Counted from the stretch's first letter, positions 7,545-14,828 are shown. The stretch: 29,169 nucleotides of DNA from DASZZY01 sp036260395 (GCA_036260395.1 DASZZY010000113.1:1-29169), one strand, 5' to 3'. Numbers and translations are program-made. Notes: generated by a model not told the origin, from the letters alone.

Positions 7545-8273
7545 GTGGAGGAGTACCAAGACGCGTTCGCCCGGATCGAGCGGGACGTGGACGGGGGGCG
7601 CACCGACCTGGGGCGCCTCGGGTTCTGGAAGCTGGTCCGCGACGTCAAGGTCGACCCCCGCCTGTCGGAGCACTGGGCCGACCAGGCGGGGCGCATCGAT
7701 CGCAAGGCGTTCGAGCGGCGGGTCCGTCCGCGGTTCCCGGTGTGGCTGGGCAACGCCGTGCTGCTGATCGGCACCGCGGCGCTGGTTGCCGCCGTTCCGG
7801 TGGGCGTGGCGCTGGCCCGGGCCGGTGGCGCCGGGAGGCCCTGGGGTGGCGCGCTGCTCGTCGCGGCGGCCGGGGGCCTGTCGGTGACCCTCCACGACCC
7901 GGCCCACTGGCTGGTCGGGCGCCTGGCCGGCATCCGGTTCGTGGCGTACTTCCTCGACGGCCCGTTCCGCATCCAGCCCGGGCTGAAGTGCGACTACGCC
8001 ACCTACCTCCGGGCCTCACCGGCGGCGCGGGCGGCCATGCACGCTGCGGGCGCCGTGGCGTCGAAGGTCGCCCCGTTCGCCGTCTTCGCGGCGGCCTACC
8101 TCCCGCACCGGGCCGCGGGGTACGAGCTCCTGCCGGAGTGGTCGCTGTGGGCCGTGCTGGCCGTCGGCGTCGGACAGATCGTCACGGACATCGCCTGGTC
8201 GACGCGGTACTCCGATTGGAAGAAGGTCCGTCGCGAGGCGCGCGTGGCCCGGGCCCGCGAGCAGGTCCGGTGA
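7545..8273 (+). CDS. Site-2-protease-like membrane protein with HDPAH motif
   Basis: This 242-residue protein has a soluble N-terminal region (about 1-65) and four to five hydrophobic segments (about 68-92, 100-116, 165-186, 200-216). Residues 117-132, HDPAHWLVGRLAGIRF, align with the HExxH helix of M50 site-2 proteases (typically HExGHxxxARxxGv), with Asp 118 replacing the catalytic Glu. Residues 138-175 (LDGPFRI, RASPAARAAMHAAGAVASK) resemble the downstream M50 segment. A TDIAWS near 214-219 might supply a third metal ligand. Zinc binding is plausible; proteolysis is doubtful. GTG 7545 is the only start in frame, and CACAAT 11 bases upstream hints at a very short leader. It is divergent from the PASTA kinase. 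A generic integral membrane protein is the alternative. Confidence 0.65.
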   Translation: MEEYQDAFARIERDVDGGRTDLGRLGFWKLVRDVKVDPRLSEHWADQAGRIDRKAFERRVRPRFPVWLGNAVLLIGTAALVAAVPVGVALARAGGAGRPWGGALLVAAAGGLSVTLHDPAHWLVGRLAGIRFVAYFLDGPFRIQPGLKCDYATYLRASPAARAAMHAAGAVASKVAPFAVFAAAYLPHRAAGYELLPEWSLWAVLAVGVGQIVTDIAWSTRYSDWKKVRREARVARAREQVR

Positions 8274-8297
8274 CGCTGGGGCTTCCGTTCGTATAAT
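8270..8297 (+). promoter_or_regulatory. Sigma-70-type promoter of the thi operon
   Basis: GTGACG (8270-8275, 4 of 6 matches to TTGACA) and a perfect TATAAT (8292-8297) are 16 bases apart. Transcription would begin near 8304, about 12 bases before the riboswitch. The -35 box overlaps the stop codon of the upstream gene. Confidence 0.7.
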
Positions 8298-8316
8298 GGA
8301 TGCGAACGGAAGACGG

Positions 8317-8406
8317 GCCGGGGAGCTCGGGCAACCGGGCTGAGAGGCCGGCTGGAGGCGCCGGCGACCCGAGAACCTGAACCCGGTAATGCGGGCGAAG
8401 GGAGAG
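8317..8406 (+). ncRNA. TPP riboswitch (THI element)
   Basis: The conserved core of the thiamine pyrophosphate aptamer is present in order: GGGGAGCTCGGGC, CCGGGCTGAGAGG (CTGAGA at 8340-8345), GAACCTGAACC (8373-8383) and GGTAATGCGGGCGAAGGGA (8385-8403). It lies between the promoter and thiG, where TPP binding is expected to switch the operon off. GGGCCG at 8315-8320 repeats the 5' arm of the downstream hairpin and could compete for its 3' arm. Confidence 0.95.
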
Positions 8407-8409
8407 ACG

Positions 8410-8431
8410 GGGCCGCGGCGAGCGGCCCTTT
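8410..8431 (+). terminator. Expression-platform hairpin after the TPP riboswitch
   Basis: GGGCCGC-GGCGA-GCGGCCC forms a perfect 7-bp stem with a 5-base loop and is followed by TTT. It ends 8 bases before the thiG ATG. No Shine-Dalgarno sequence lies between hairpin and ATG, which favours control by termination over masking of a ribosome site. The short T-run makes the terminator weak by standard criteria. Confidence 0.6.
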
Positions 8432-8436
8432 CCATT

Positions 8437-9276
8437 ATGAAGACCACCGAGCATCGGATCGGCGAGGACCCCCTGGTGATCGCGGGCCGGACGTTCGGAT
8501 CGCGGCTGATCGCGGGCACCGGGAAGTTCGGCTCGTTCGAGGTCATGCGCGACGCCCTGGCGGCGTCGGGGACCGAGATGGTCACCGTGGCCCTGCGGCG
8601 CGTGGACCTCGAGGCCAGCGGCGGCCCGGACATCCTGGAGTTCATCGACCCGGGGCGGTACCTGCTCCTGCCCAACACGTCGGGCGCCGCGGACGCCGAG
8701 GAGGCGGTCCGCCTGGCGCGCCTGGCGCGCGCGGCCGGCATGCCGTCGTGGGTGAAGCTCGAGGTGACGCCCGAGCCGAGGTACCTGCTGCCCGACCCCG
8801 TGGAGACCCTCCGGGCCGCCGAGGCGCTGGTGGCCGACGGCTTCACGGTCCTGCCGTACATCGGCGCCGACCCCGTGCTGGCCAAGCGCCTGGAGGAGGC
8901 CGGGTGCGCGACCGTCATGCCGCTGGGGTCGTGGATCGGGTCGAACCGCGGGATCCGGACCCGCGACGCCGTCCAGATCATCCTCGAGCAGGCCGCCGTG
9001 CCCGTGGTCGTCGACGCGGGGCTCGGCGCGCCGTCGCACGCCGCGGAGGCCATGGAGATGGGCTGCGACGCCGTGCTCGTGAACACCGCGATCGCCGTGG
9101 CCCGGGATCCGGCGGCGATGGCCGGGGCCTTCCGGCTGGGCGTGGAGGCCGGCCGGCGCGCGTTCCTGGCCGGCCGGGCCCCCGAGCGGGAGGGCGCCGA
9201 GGCCTCCAGCCCGCTGACCGGGTTCCTCGACAAGCTCGTCACGTCCCAGGCCGACCCGGGGGTCACCGAGCCATGA
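8437..9276 (+). CDS. thiG: Thiazole synthase
   Basis: ThiG condenses 1-deoxyxylulose 5-phosphate, dehydroglycine and the ThiS thiocarboxylate sulfur into the thiazole phosphate of thiamine. The product is 279 aa, a TIM barrel. Motifs are FGSRLIAGTGKF, TVALRR, LLPNTSGAADAEEAVRLA, WVKLEVTPEPRYLLPD (with the Lys that forms the substrate imine), VMPLGSWIGSNRGI, VVDAGLGAPSHAAEAMEMG and DAVLVNTAIA. ATG 8437 is chosen because the earlier in-frame ATG at 8389 lies inside the riboswitch. No Shine-Dalgarno sequence is seen. The gene overlaps thiH by 4 bases (ATGA). Confidence 0.97.
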   Translation: MKTTEHRIGEDPLVIAGRTFGSRLIAGTGKFGSFEVMRDALAASGTEMVTVALRRVDLEASGGPDILEFIDPGRYLLLPNTSGAADAEEAVRLARLARAAGMPSWVKLEVTPEPRYLLPDPVETLRAAEALVADGFTVLPYIGADPVLAKRLEEAGCATVMPLGSWIGSNRGIRTRDAVQIILEQAAVPVVVDAGLGAPSHAAEAMEMGCDAVLVNTAIAVARDPAAMAGAFRLGVEAGRRAFLAGRAPEREGAEASSPLTGFLDKLVTSQADPGVTEP

Positions 9277-10493
9277 GGGTCGAGGCGCTGGCGGACCTGG
9301 CCGCCCCCGTCACCGAGCGCGACGGGTTCGTGCCGCCGTTCCCGCGTCGCACGTTCGCAAAGGAGCTGGCCTCCCTGCCGGTGGAGGACCTCGTCGCCGT
9401 GGCGGAGGGGGCCGGGCCGGCGATCGTCGACCGCGCGCTCGGGACGGAGCCGCTCGATCGGACCCTGGAGGACTTCGCCGCCCTGCTGTCTCCCGCGGCG
9501 TCCGAGCGGCTCGAGGAGCTCGCCGCGGCCTCGCGGCGCCTGACCGTGGCGCGCTTCGGGCGCACCATGCATCTCTACGCGCCGCTCTACCTGTCGAACG
9601 AGTGCCTGACGACGTGCGGGTACTGCGGCTTCGCCCGGAACCTGCCGGTGGTGCGTAAGACGCTCGGTGAGGCGGACGCGCTCGGCGAGGCGCTGGCGCT
9701 GCGGCGCCAGGGGTTCCGCTCGCTCCTGCTCCTGACCGGCGAGCACGAGCGGAACACCGGCGTGGACTTCCTGGAGCGGCACCTGCGGGCGCTGGCCGGC
9801 GTCGTTCCGTCGCTGTCCATCGAGGTCCAGGTGTGGGGCGAGGAGCAGTACCGGCGGCTCCGGGCCGCGGGCTGCGAGGGCGTCGTGATCTATCAGGAGA
9901 CCTACGATCCGAAGCGGTACCTCGAGGTCCACCTGGCCGGGCGGAAGCGCGACTACCGCTGGCGGCTGCTCGGTCCCGAGCGGGCGGCCCGGGCCGGGAT
10001 GCGCCGGGTGGGGATCGGCGCGCTCCTGGGCCTCCACGACGACTGGCGGTTCGAGGCCGTGGCGACCGCGGCGCACGCCAGGTTCCTGATGCGCCGCCAC
10101 TGGCGGTCGCAGGTGACGGTCTCGGTACCGCGGATCCGTCCCTCGGCCAGCGGCTTCCAGCCGCGGGTGGCGGTGTCGGACCGCGACCTCGTGCAGCTGG
10201 TGTGCGCCCTCCGGCTCTTCCTGCCGGACGCCGGCCTGGTCCTGTCGACCCGCGAGGACCCGGTGCTCCGTGACGGCCTCCACCGGATCGGGATCACGCA
10301 CACGAGCGCCGGCTCCCACACCGAGCCCGGCGGGTACGAGCATCCGGGCGAGGCCGAGGAGCAGTTCGAGGTCGCGGACCATCGGCCGCCGGCGGAGATC
10401 GCGGCATCGCTCCGGGCCATGGGCTACGACCCGGTGTGGGAGGACCCGTCGACGCCGGAGGGCGTCGAGCGCGCCCTGTCGGCCTCCCGCTAG
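9273..10493 (+). CDS. thiH: 2-iminoacetate synthase (tyrosine lyase)
   Basis: ThiH is a radical-SAM enzyme that splits tyrosine into dehydroglycine (2-iminoacetate), used by ThiG, and p-cresol. The 406-residue protein has the Fe-S motif CLTTCGYC (CxxxCxxC) near residues 111-118. Other motifs are LYLSNEC, LLLLTGEHERNTGVDF, VVIYQETYDPKRY, VGIGALLGLHDDWR, SVPRIRPSASGF, LSTREDPVLRD and TEPGGYEHPGEAEEQFE. Choosing ThiH over the oxygen-dependent glycine oxidase ThiO implies a route that produces p-cresol. The ATG overlaps the thiG stop by 4 bases. The N-terminus is about 25 residues longer than that of the E. coli enzyme. Confidence 0.96.
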   Translation: MRVEALADLAAPVTERDGFVPPFPRRTFAKELASLPVEDLVAVAEGAGPAIVDRALGTEPLDRTLEDFAALLSPAASERLEELAAASRRLTVARFGRTMHLYAPLYLSNECLTTCGYCGFARNLPVVRKTLGEADALGEALALRRQGFRSLLLLTGEHERNTGVDFLERHLRALAGVVPSLSIEVQVWGEEQYRRLRAAGCEGVVIYQETYDPKRYLEVHLAGRKRDYRWRLLGPERAARAGMRRVGIGALLGLHDDWRFEAVATAAHARFLMRRHWRSQVTVSVPRIRPSASGFQPRVAVSDRDLVQLVCALRLFLPDAGLVLSTREDPVLRDGLHRIGITHTSAGSHTEPGGYEHPGEAEEQFEVADHRPPAEIAASLRAMGYDPVWEDPSTPEGVERALSASR

Positions 10494-10495
10494 CG

Positions 10496-10696
10496 GTGCG
10501 CGTCGTCGCCAACGGCGCCGAGCTCGATGTCCCCGACGGCGTCACCGTGGCCGAGTTCATCCGCGGCCGGGGGCTCGATCCTCGCTACGTCGTCGTGGAG
10601 CGGAACGGCGAGCCGTTGGAGCGCCCGCGGTACGAGGCGACCCCGCTGGCCGACGGGGACCGCCTGGAGCTCGTGCGCGCGGTGGCCGGGGGATGA
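10496..10696 (+). CDS. thiS: Sulfur carrier protein ThiS
   Basis: This 66-residue ubiquitin-like protein ends in the Gly-Gly (AVAGG) that is adenylated and converted to a thiocarboxylate, the sulfur donor for ThiG. VRVVANGAELDVPDGVTVAEF is the usual N-terminal beta-grasp and VVVERNGEPLER the central strand. The start is GTG 10496, 2 bases after the thiH stop. Its own stop overlaps the thiE ATG (ATGA). The adenylating partner ThiF is not in the window. Confidence 0.93.
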   Translation: MRVVANGAELDVPDGVTVAEFIRGRGLDPRYVVVERNGEPLERPRYEATPLADGDRLELVRAVAGG

Positions 10697-11340
10697 GGCC
10701 GGAGGAGCGGCGCGACCGCCTCGCGGCGTCCCGGCTGTACGTGGTGACCGGCGCACGGGACGACCTCCCGGCGTTGCTGGACGTCATCCTGGCCGCGGGC
10801 GTGGACCTCGTCCAGCTGCGCGACAAGGAGTCCGAGGCCGGCGATCTCCTCCGGTGGGCCGAGGTCTTCCGGACGGCCACGGAGCGGCACGGAGCCCTGT
10901 TCATCGTCAACGACCGCCCGGACGTGGCCCTGGCGGCCGGCGCGGACGGCGTGCACCTCGGGCAGGGCGATCTCCCGGTCGAAGTCGCCCGCCGGATCAT
11001 GGGGCCCGACGCGATCGTCGGCCTCTCGACCCACCGGCCGGAGCAGCTCGACGCGGCCTCCCCGGACGCCGACTACGTGACGGCCGGCCCGGTGTTCGAG
11101 ACGCCGACGAAGCCCGGGCGGCCCGCCGTGGGTCTCGAATACGTCCGGTACGCGGCGGAGCACGAGCGGCGGCCCTGGTTCGCCATCGGGGGGATCGACG
11201 CCGCCAATGTCTCCGAGGTGGTGGCCGCCGGCGCGCGACGGATCGCCGTGGTCCGCGCCGTGACGCGAGCGTCCGAGCCTGCCGTGGCCGTCTCCCGCCT
11301 CCGGGCAGCGCTCGATCCGAGCGCCGTCCCGCGTGCCTAG
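10693..11340 (+). CDS. thiE: Thiamine-phosphate synthase
   Basis: ThiE joins hydroxymethylpyrimidine pyrophosphate and the thiazole carboxylate or phosphate to give thiamine phosphate. The 215-residue TIM barrel shows LYVVTGARDD, VDLVQLRDKE, FIVNDRPDVALAAGADGVHLGQ (given here in parts: FIVNDRPDVALAAG, DGVHLGQGDLP), VGLSTHRPEQL, DYVTAGPVFETPTKPGRPAVG and FAIGGIDAANVSEVVAAGA. These are the family's pyrophosphate and thiazole binding segments. It is the last gene of the operon, overlaps thiS by 4 bases, and is convergent with the HNH gene 49 bases on. Confidence 0.95.
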   Translation: MRPEERRDRLAASRLYVVTGARDDLPALLDVILAAGVDLVQLRDKESEAGDLLRWAEVFRTATERHGALFIVNDRPDVALAAGADGVHLGQGDLPVEVARRIMGPDAIVGLSTHRPEQLDAASPDADYVTAGPVFETPTKPGRPAVGLEYVRYAAEHERRPWFAIGGIDAANVSEVVAAGARRIAVVRAVTRASEPAVAVSRLRAALDPSAVPRA

Positions 11341-11370
11341 CGTTCCGGCGCGGCCGCCACGCCGGGCGGT

Positions 11371-11385
11371 GTACCCGACAGGTAC
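11371..11385. terminator. Small hairpin between convergent thiE and HNH genes
   Basis: GTACC-CGACA-GGTAC gives a 5-bp stem in the 49-base gap between the two convergent stops. A CCGGCG/CGCCGG pair (11345-11365) precedes it. Either could act as a two-way terminator. Both are short and neither has a T-run. Confidence 0.25.
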
Positions 11386-11389
11386 GTGC

Positions 11390-12475
11390 TCAGCGCGGGG
11401 CCCGTGGGGTCATGGAACGCAGTTCGTGCGCCGGGTGGCCGGTGATCGTCCATCCGCCCTCGTGGATCAGTTGGTGGTGGAAGTGGCACAGCGTCACGAG
11501 ATTGTCCAGGTTCGTGGGCCCTCCGTCCCCCCAGTGCACCAGGTGGTGGGCGTTCAGCCACCGGGTCCGCTCGCACCCCGGGAACCGGCAGGTCCCACCA
11601 TCGCGGTGACGCAGGACCCGCAGCAGCGGCCCGGGTACCTTCCGCCCATGTCGTCCGATCCCCACCGGGCGGCCGTCGGACTCCAGGACCCACTCGATGC
11701 TCGCGTCGCACGCCAGGCGGCGGACGGCGTCGGCCGTCAGCCGCTGGCCTCCCTCCGTCTCGGCCAGCCACGGGCCGTCCTGAGACTCCTTCCCGGCCAG
11801 CACCGCGGCATCGGCGTGGACCACTAGGACGGCGTCCGGGCCCCGGTGCCCGGCGGGGCTTGCGACCAGCTCCACCAGCGCATCGGCCATCCGGGCCTCG
11901 CCGGGAGCATCCGCTTCCGGGTCCGGGGGGACCTCCTCGGCGCGGCGGGAGAGCGCGGCCTCCACCGCGGCGCCCTCCTCCGCCGGCAGGGCCGCCGACA
12001 GGCACAGCATCCGGTCCTCGTCCCACCAGGTGGACAGGAACCGCTGCCGGCGGGCGTCGGCCTCGTCCTTTGCCCGGACCCGGCGGTGCCGCTCGGCCTC
12101 CTGCCACAACGTGGCCGGCCGGAGCCGGGGGGCCCGACGGGCCCACAGCGGCTCCGTCTCGGGGGTCACGAACCGGACCAGTGGCCGGAGTTTGTCCCAC
12201 GACAGCCGCCCCGATCGGTAGGCCGTGAACAGCAGGGGCAGCTCGCGCAGGGCGTGCCCGGCCCGGACCCACTCCGCCGCGGTGGACTTCGTCGCGTCGA
12301 ACCGGGCCGCCAGCCACGAGGTCAGTGAACTGGCCCCGTCTCGCCGCCACAGCCGCTGGTCGTCGCAGTCCCAGATGGCCTCCAGGAAGTCCGCGGAGGC
12401 GGCGGCCATCTCCGCGTGGGCCCGCCGCATGCGCTCGAGCGGGCTGGTGATCCGGACCGGGACCGCGACTTCCAT
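11390..12475 (-). CDS. DUF222 (13E12-type) HNH endonuclease-like protein
   Basis: This 361-residue protein has an N-terminal helical DUF222 domain (WDCDDQRLWRRDGASSLTSW, STAAEWVRAGHALRELP, LSWDKLRPLVRFVTPE). Its C-terminal HNH nuclease domain carries CRFPGC, WLNAHHLVHWGDGGPT, LDNLVTLCHFHHQLIHEGGW. The family is very common and often multicopy in Actinomycetota (REP13E12 in mycobacteria); its role is not settled and may be that of a nuclease or selfish element. ATG 12475 is chosen because TAGAAA lies 7 bases upstream, fitting a leaderless mRNA. GTG 12520 would add 15 residues and leave 19 bases to the glycosyltransferase stop. No inverted repeats or target duplications flank it. Confidence 0.9.
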   Translation of the reverse strand: MEVAVPVRITSPLERMRRAHAEMAAASADFLEAIWDCDDQRLWRRDGASSLTSWLAARFDATKSTAAEWVRAGHALRELPLLFTAYRSGRLSWDKLRPLVRFVTPETEPLWARRAPRLRPATLWQEAERHRRVRAKDEADARRQRFLSTWWDEDRMLCLSAALPAEEGAAVEAALSRRAEEVPPDPEADAPGEARMADALVELVASPAGHRGPDAVLVVHADAAVLAGKESQDGPWLAETEGGQRLTADAVRRLACDASIEWVLESDGRPVGIGRHGRKVPGPLLRVLRHRDGGTCRFPGCERTRWLNAHHLVHWGDGGPTNLDNLVTLCHFHHQLIHEGGWTITGHPAHELRSMTPRAPR

Positions 12476-12539
12476 GGATGTGTTTCTAGCAGGGGGCACT
12501 GACATGGTTGGTGCCGTCACCAGCGGAACGTCGAAGCCC

Positions 12540-13586
12540 TCAGCGGAGCCAGGTCTTGACGATGACCTTGAGGAAGTTCCAGCCGTACTTGAACGGCCGC
12601 GGCTTCTTGGTCAGGCCGCCGGCGCGGGCCCGGACCGTGATCGGAACCTCCTTGATCCGGGCGCGGTGGCGGAGCGCCTCGATGATGATCTCGCTGGTCC
12701 AGAACTGGTCCTGCTCGAGGATGAGCTTCCGCAGCGTCTCGGTGCGCGTGGCGCGGTAGCCGTTCGAGACGTCGGTCACGCGCACCCCGGTCATCAGCGA
12801 GACCAGCCGCGAGAAGAACAGCACGCCGACGTGGCGGATGTGGCTCTCCTTCTCGAAAGTGCCGAGGATCCGCGAGCCCTGCACCATGTCGGCCTCGCCG
12901 CGGAGGATCGGGCCGACCAGTAGCGGCAGCTCGTCGGGGTCGTGCTGGCCGTCGGCGTCGAGCGACGCGATCACGACCGCGTCGAGCTTCAGCGCCAGCT
13001 CGTACCCGACGCGGAGGGCCTGCCCCCCGCCACGGCGGATCGGTAGCCGGGCCACCAGGGCGCCGGCCTCCCTGGCGGCCTCCGAGGTCGCGTCCTCGGA
13101 CGCGTCGTCGACCACCAACGGAACCACCGGGTGGCCCTCGATCTTCTCGGGCATCGACCCGATCACCGCCCCGACGTTCTCCGCCTCGTTGTAGGCGGGC
13201 AGGACCACCACGACCCGGTCGCCGGCCGGGAGCCCCGCGACCTGCTCGAGGTCGAGGGTCCGCGCGCCCATCCACTCCACGAGCAGCTTGAAGTCCCGTC
13301 GGACCCGGTCGGTCTCGCTGGTGTTCCGGAGGATGAGCGCCAGCAGGACGACGTTGCCGAACAGCAGCACGGCCAGCAGGCGCTGACCGCCGCCCCGGCG
13401 GAAGTTGAACAGGTTGAAGAGCGGGTCGAACACCAGCGGGAACGCCGCGAGCAGGCCGATGCCCAGGGCCAGCGCCGTCGAGATGATGAGGTTCAGCCGG
13501 GTGATGCCGCGCCGGCGGAACCGGACCACCGCCGAGACGAACAGCGCCAGGGCCAGCAGCCCGCCGACGATGCGAAGCGCGATCAT
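12540..13586 (-). CDS. DUF2304-family 2 glycosyltransferase fusion
   Basis: Residues 1-110 hold about three transmembrane segments and match DUF2304, normally a separate small membrane protein next to a glycosyltransferase. Residues about 120-348 form a GT2 (dolichol-phosphate-mannose-synthase-like) domain: VVVVLPAYNEAENVGAVIGS, VVDDASEDAT, IRRGGGQALRVGY, SLDADGQHDPDELP (the DxD metal motif) and QDQFWTSEIIIEALR. It probably transfers a sugar from a nucleotide donor to a polyprenyl phosphate at the inner membrane face. The gene follows the SQD1-like gene after 39 bases, which suggests one unit where that enzyme supplies the donor. No Shine-Dalgarno sequence is visible. Confidence 0.9.
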   Translation of the reverse strand: MIALRIVGGLLALALFVSAVVRFRRRGITRLNLIISTALALGIGLLAAFPLVFDPLFNLFNFRRGGGQRLLAVLLFGNVVLLALILRNTSETDRVRRDFKLLVEWMGARTLDLEQVAGLPAGDRVVVVLPAYNEAENVGAVIGSMPEKIEGHPVVPLVVDDASEDATSEAAREAGALVARLPIRRGGGQALRVGYELALKLDAVVIASLDADGQHDPDELPLLVGPILRGEADMVQGSRILGTFEKESHIRHVGVLFFSRLVSLMTGVRVTDVSNGYRATRTETLRKLILEQDQFWTSEIIIEALRHRARIKEVPITVRARAGGLTKKPRPFKYGWNFLKVIVKTWLR

Positions 13587-13625
13587 CGGCGGCGAGCGCG
13601 GCGAGCGCGGTCGGTCCGGGCCAAG

Positions 13626-14819
13626 CTAGGTGACGCGCTCGGGCGTCCCCGCCGGCTCCCGCTCGCGGGGCACCCACCGGGTCCGCGGCATGATGTGGTC
13701 GCGGATCACCCGGTCGGAGTACCGGCGGATCGTCTCGAACATCGACTCGATCAGCGTCTCCGACAGGAAGCGCGGCTGGAGCCCGAGCTCGAGGAGCTTG
13801 GTGTGCGCGGCGCGGTAGTAGTGCTCCTCGGCCTCGACCCGCGGGTTCTCGATGTGCTCCACGGCGACGTCGAGCCCGAAGTCCTTGCCGGCCCGGACGA
13901 CGAGGTCGGCGAGCTCCGCCACCGAGAAGCTCTCGGTGAACTGGTTGAAGACCCGGTACTCGCCGGCGTCCGGCGGGTTCATCGTGGCCAGCTCGACGCA
14001 CTGGAGCGTGTCGACGATGTTCAGGAAGCCGCGGGTCTGGCCGCCGGCCCCGTACACCGTCAGCGGATGCCCGATCACCGCCTGGAGGCAGAACCGGTTC
14101 AGCGTCGTGCCGAAGATCTCGTCGTAGTCGAACCGGGTCAGCAACCGCTCGTCCATCTTCGTCTCGTCGGTCTGGATGCCGTAGACGATGCCCTGGTTCA
14201 GGTCGGTGGAGCGCAGCCCCCAGACCCGGCACGCGAAGTGGATGTTGACCGAGTCGTGCACCTTGGAGGCGTGGTAGAGGCTGCCCGGCATCTTGGGGTA
14301 GGGCAGCACGTCGCTGCGCCCCTTGTGCTGGATCTCGATGAACCCCTCCTCGATGTCGATCTTCGGGGTCCCGTACTCGCCCATCGTGCCGAGCTTCACG
14401 AGGTGCGCGTCGGGCGCGTGGTCGCGCATGGCGAACAGCACGTTGAGCGTCCCGATGACGTTGTTGTACTGGGTGAACACGGCGTGGGCCCGGGTGGCCA
14501 TCGAGTAGGGAGCCGAGGGCATCTCGCCGTAGTGGATGATCGCCTCGGGCCCGAAGTCGCGGATCAGCCGCTCGGCGAGGTCCGCGTCGCACAGGTCCCC
14601 CTCGGTCACGCCGATCTCGTGGCCCGTGACGGACTTCCAGATCGCCGCCCGGGCCGGAAGGTCCTCGGCGATCGGGAGCAGCGACTCGGTCCCGTTCTCG
14701 CGGTGGGCCCGGCGCCGCAGGTAGTTGTCGACGAGGTGGACGTCGTGGCCCCGGTTCGAGAAGTGCATGGCGGTGGCCCAGCCGAGGTAGCCGTCACCGC
14801 CCAGGATGAGGATTCGCAT
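13626..14819 (-). CDS. SQD1/SqdB-like NAD-dependent sugar-nucleotide enzyme
   Basis: This is an extended short-chain dehydrogenase of 397 aa. It matches UDP-sulfoquinovose synthase almost throughout: GGDGYLGWATAMHFSNRGHD (NAD fold), FTQYNNVIGTLNVLFAM, LVKLGTMGEYGTPKIDIEEG, YHASKVHDS (catalytic Tyr and Lys), DLNQGIVYG, TDETKMDE, GHPLTVYGAGGQTRGFL, RVFNQFTESFSV and NPRVEAEEHYYRAAHTKL. Two active-site segments differ from the plant/cyanobacterial form as I remember it: GEMPSAPYSM instead of GEQRSAPYSM, and YPKMPGSLYH instead of YPKQASSFYH. The activity may therefore be UDP-sulfoquinovose synthesis or a related reaction on UDP-glucose. AAGGAG at 14834-14829 is a good Shine-Dalgarno sequence. No sulfoquinovosyl transferase is recognisable. 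Confidence 0.85.
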   Translation of the reverse strand: MRILILGGDGYLGWATAMHFSNRGHDVHLVDNYLRRRAHRENGTESLLPIAEDLPARAAIWKSVTGHEIGVTEGDLCDADLAERLIRDFGPEAIIHYGEMPSAPYSMATRAHAVFTQYNNVIGTLNVLFAMRDHAPDAHLVKLGTMGEYGTPKIDIEEGFIEIQHKGRSDVLPYPKMPGSLYHASKVHDSVNIHFACRVWGLRSTDLNQGIVYGIQTDETKMDERLLTRFDYDEIFGTTLNRFCLQAVIGHPLTVYGAGGQTRGFLNIVDTLQCVELATMNPPDAGEYRVFNQFTESFSVAELADLVVRAGKDFGLDVAVEHIENPRVEAEEHYYRAAHTKLLELGLQPRFLSETLIESMFETIRRYSDRVIRDHIMPRTRWVPREREPAGTPERVT

Positions 14820-14828
14820 GTCGGGTCG

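Noticed and set aside
8389..8391. ATG as thiG start
   Set aside because: It lies in the conserved GGTAATGCGG of the TPP aptamer. ATG 8437 gives the normal ThiG N-terminus.
13587..13625. Tandem GCGAGCGCG repeats between the SQD1-like and GT2 genes
   Set aside because: Two short copies in GC-rich DNA are within chance expectation and suggest no clear function.
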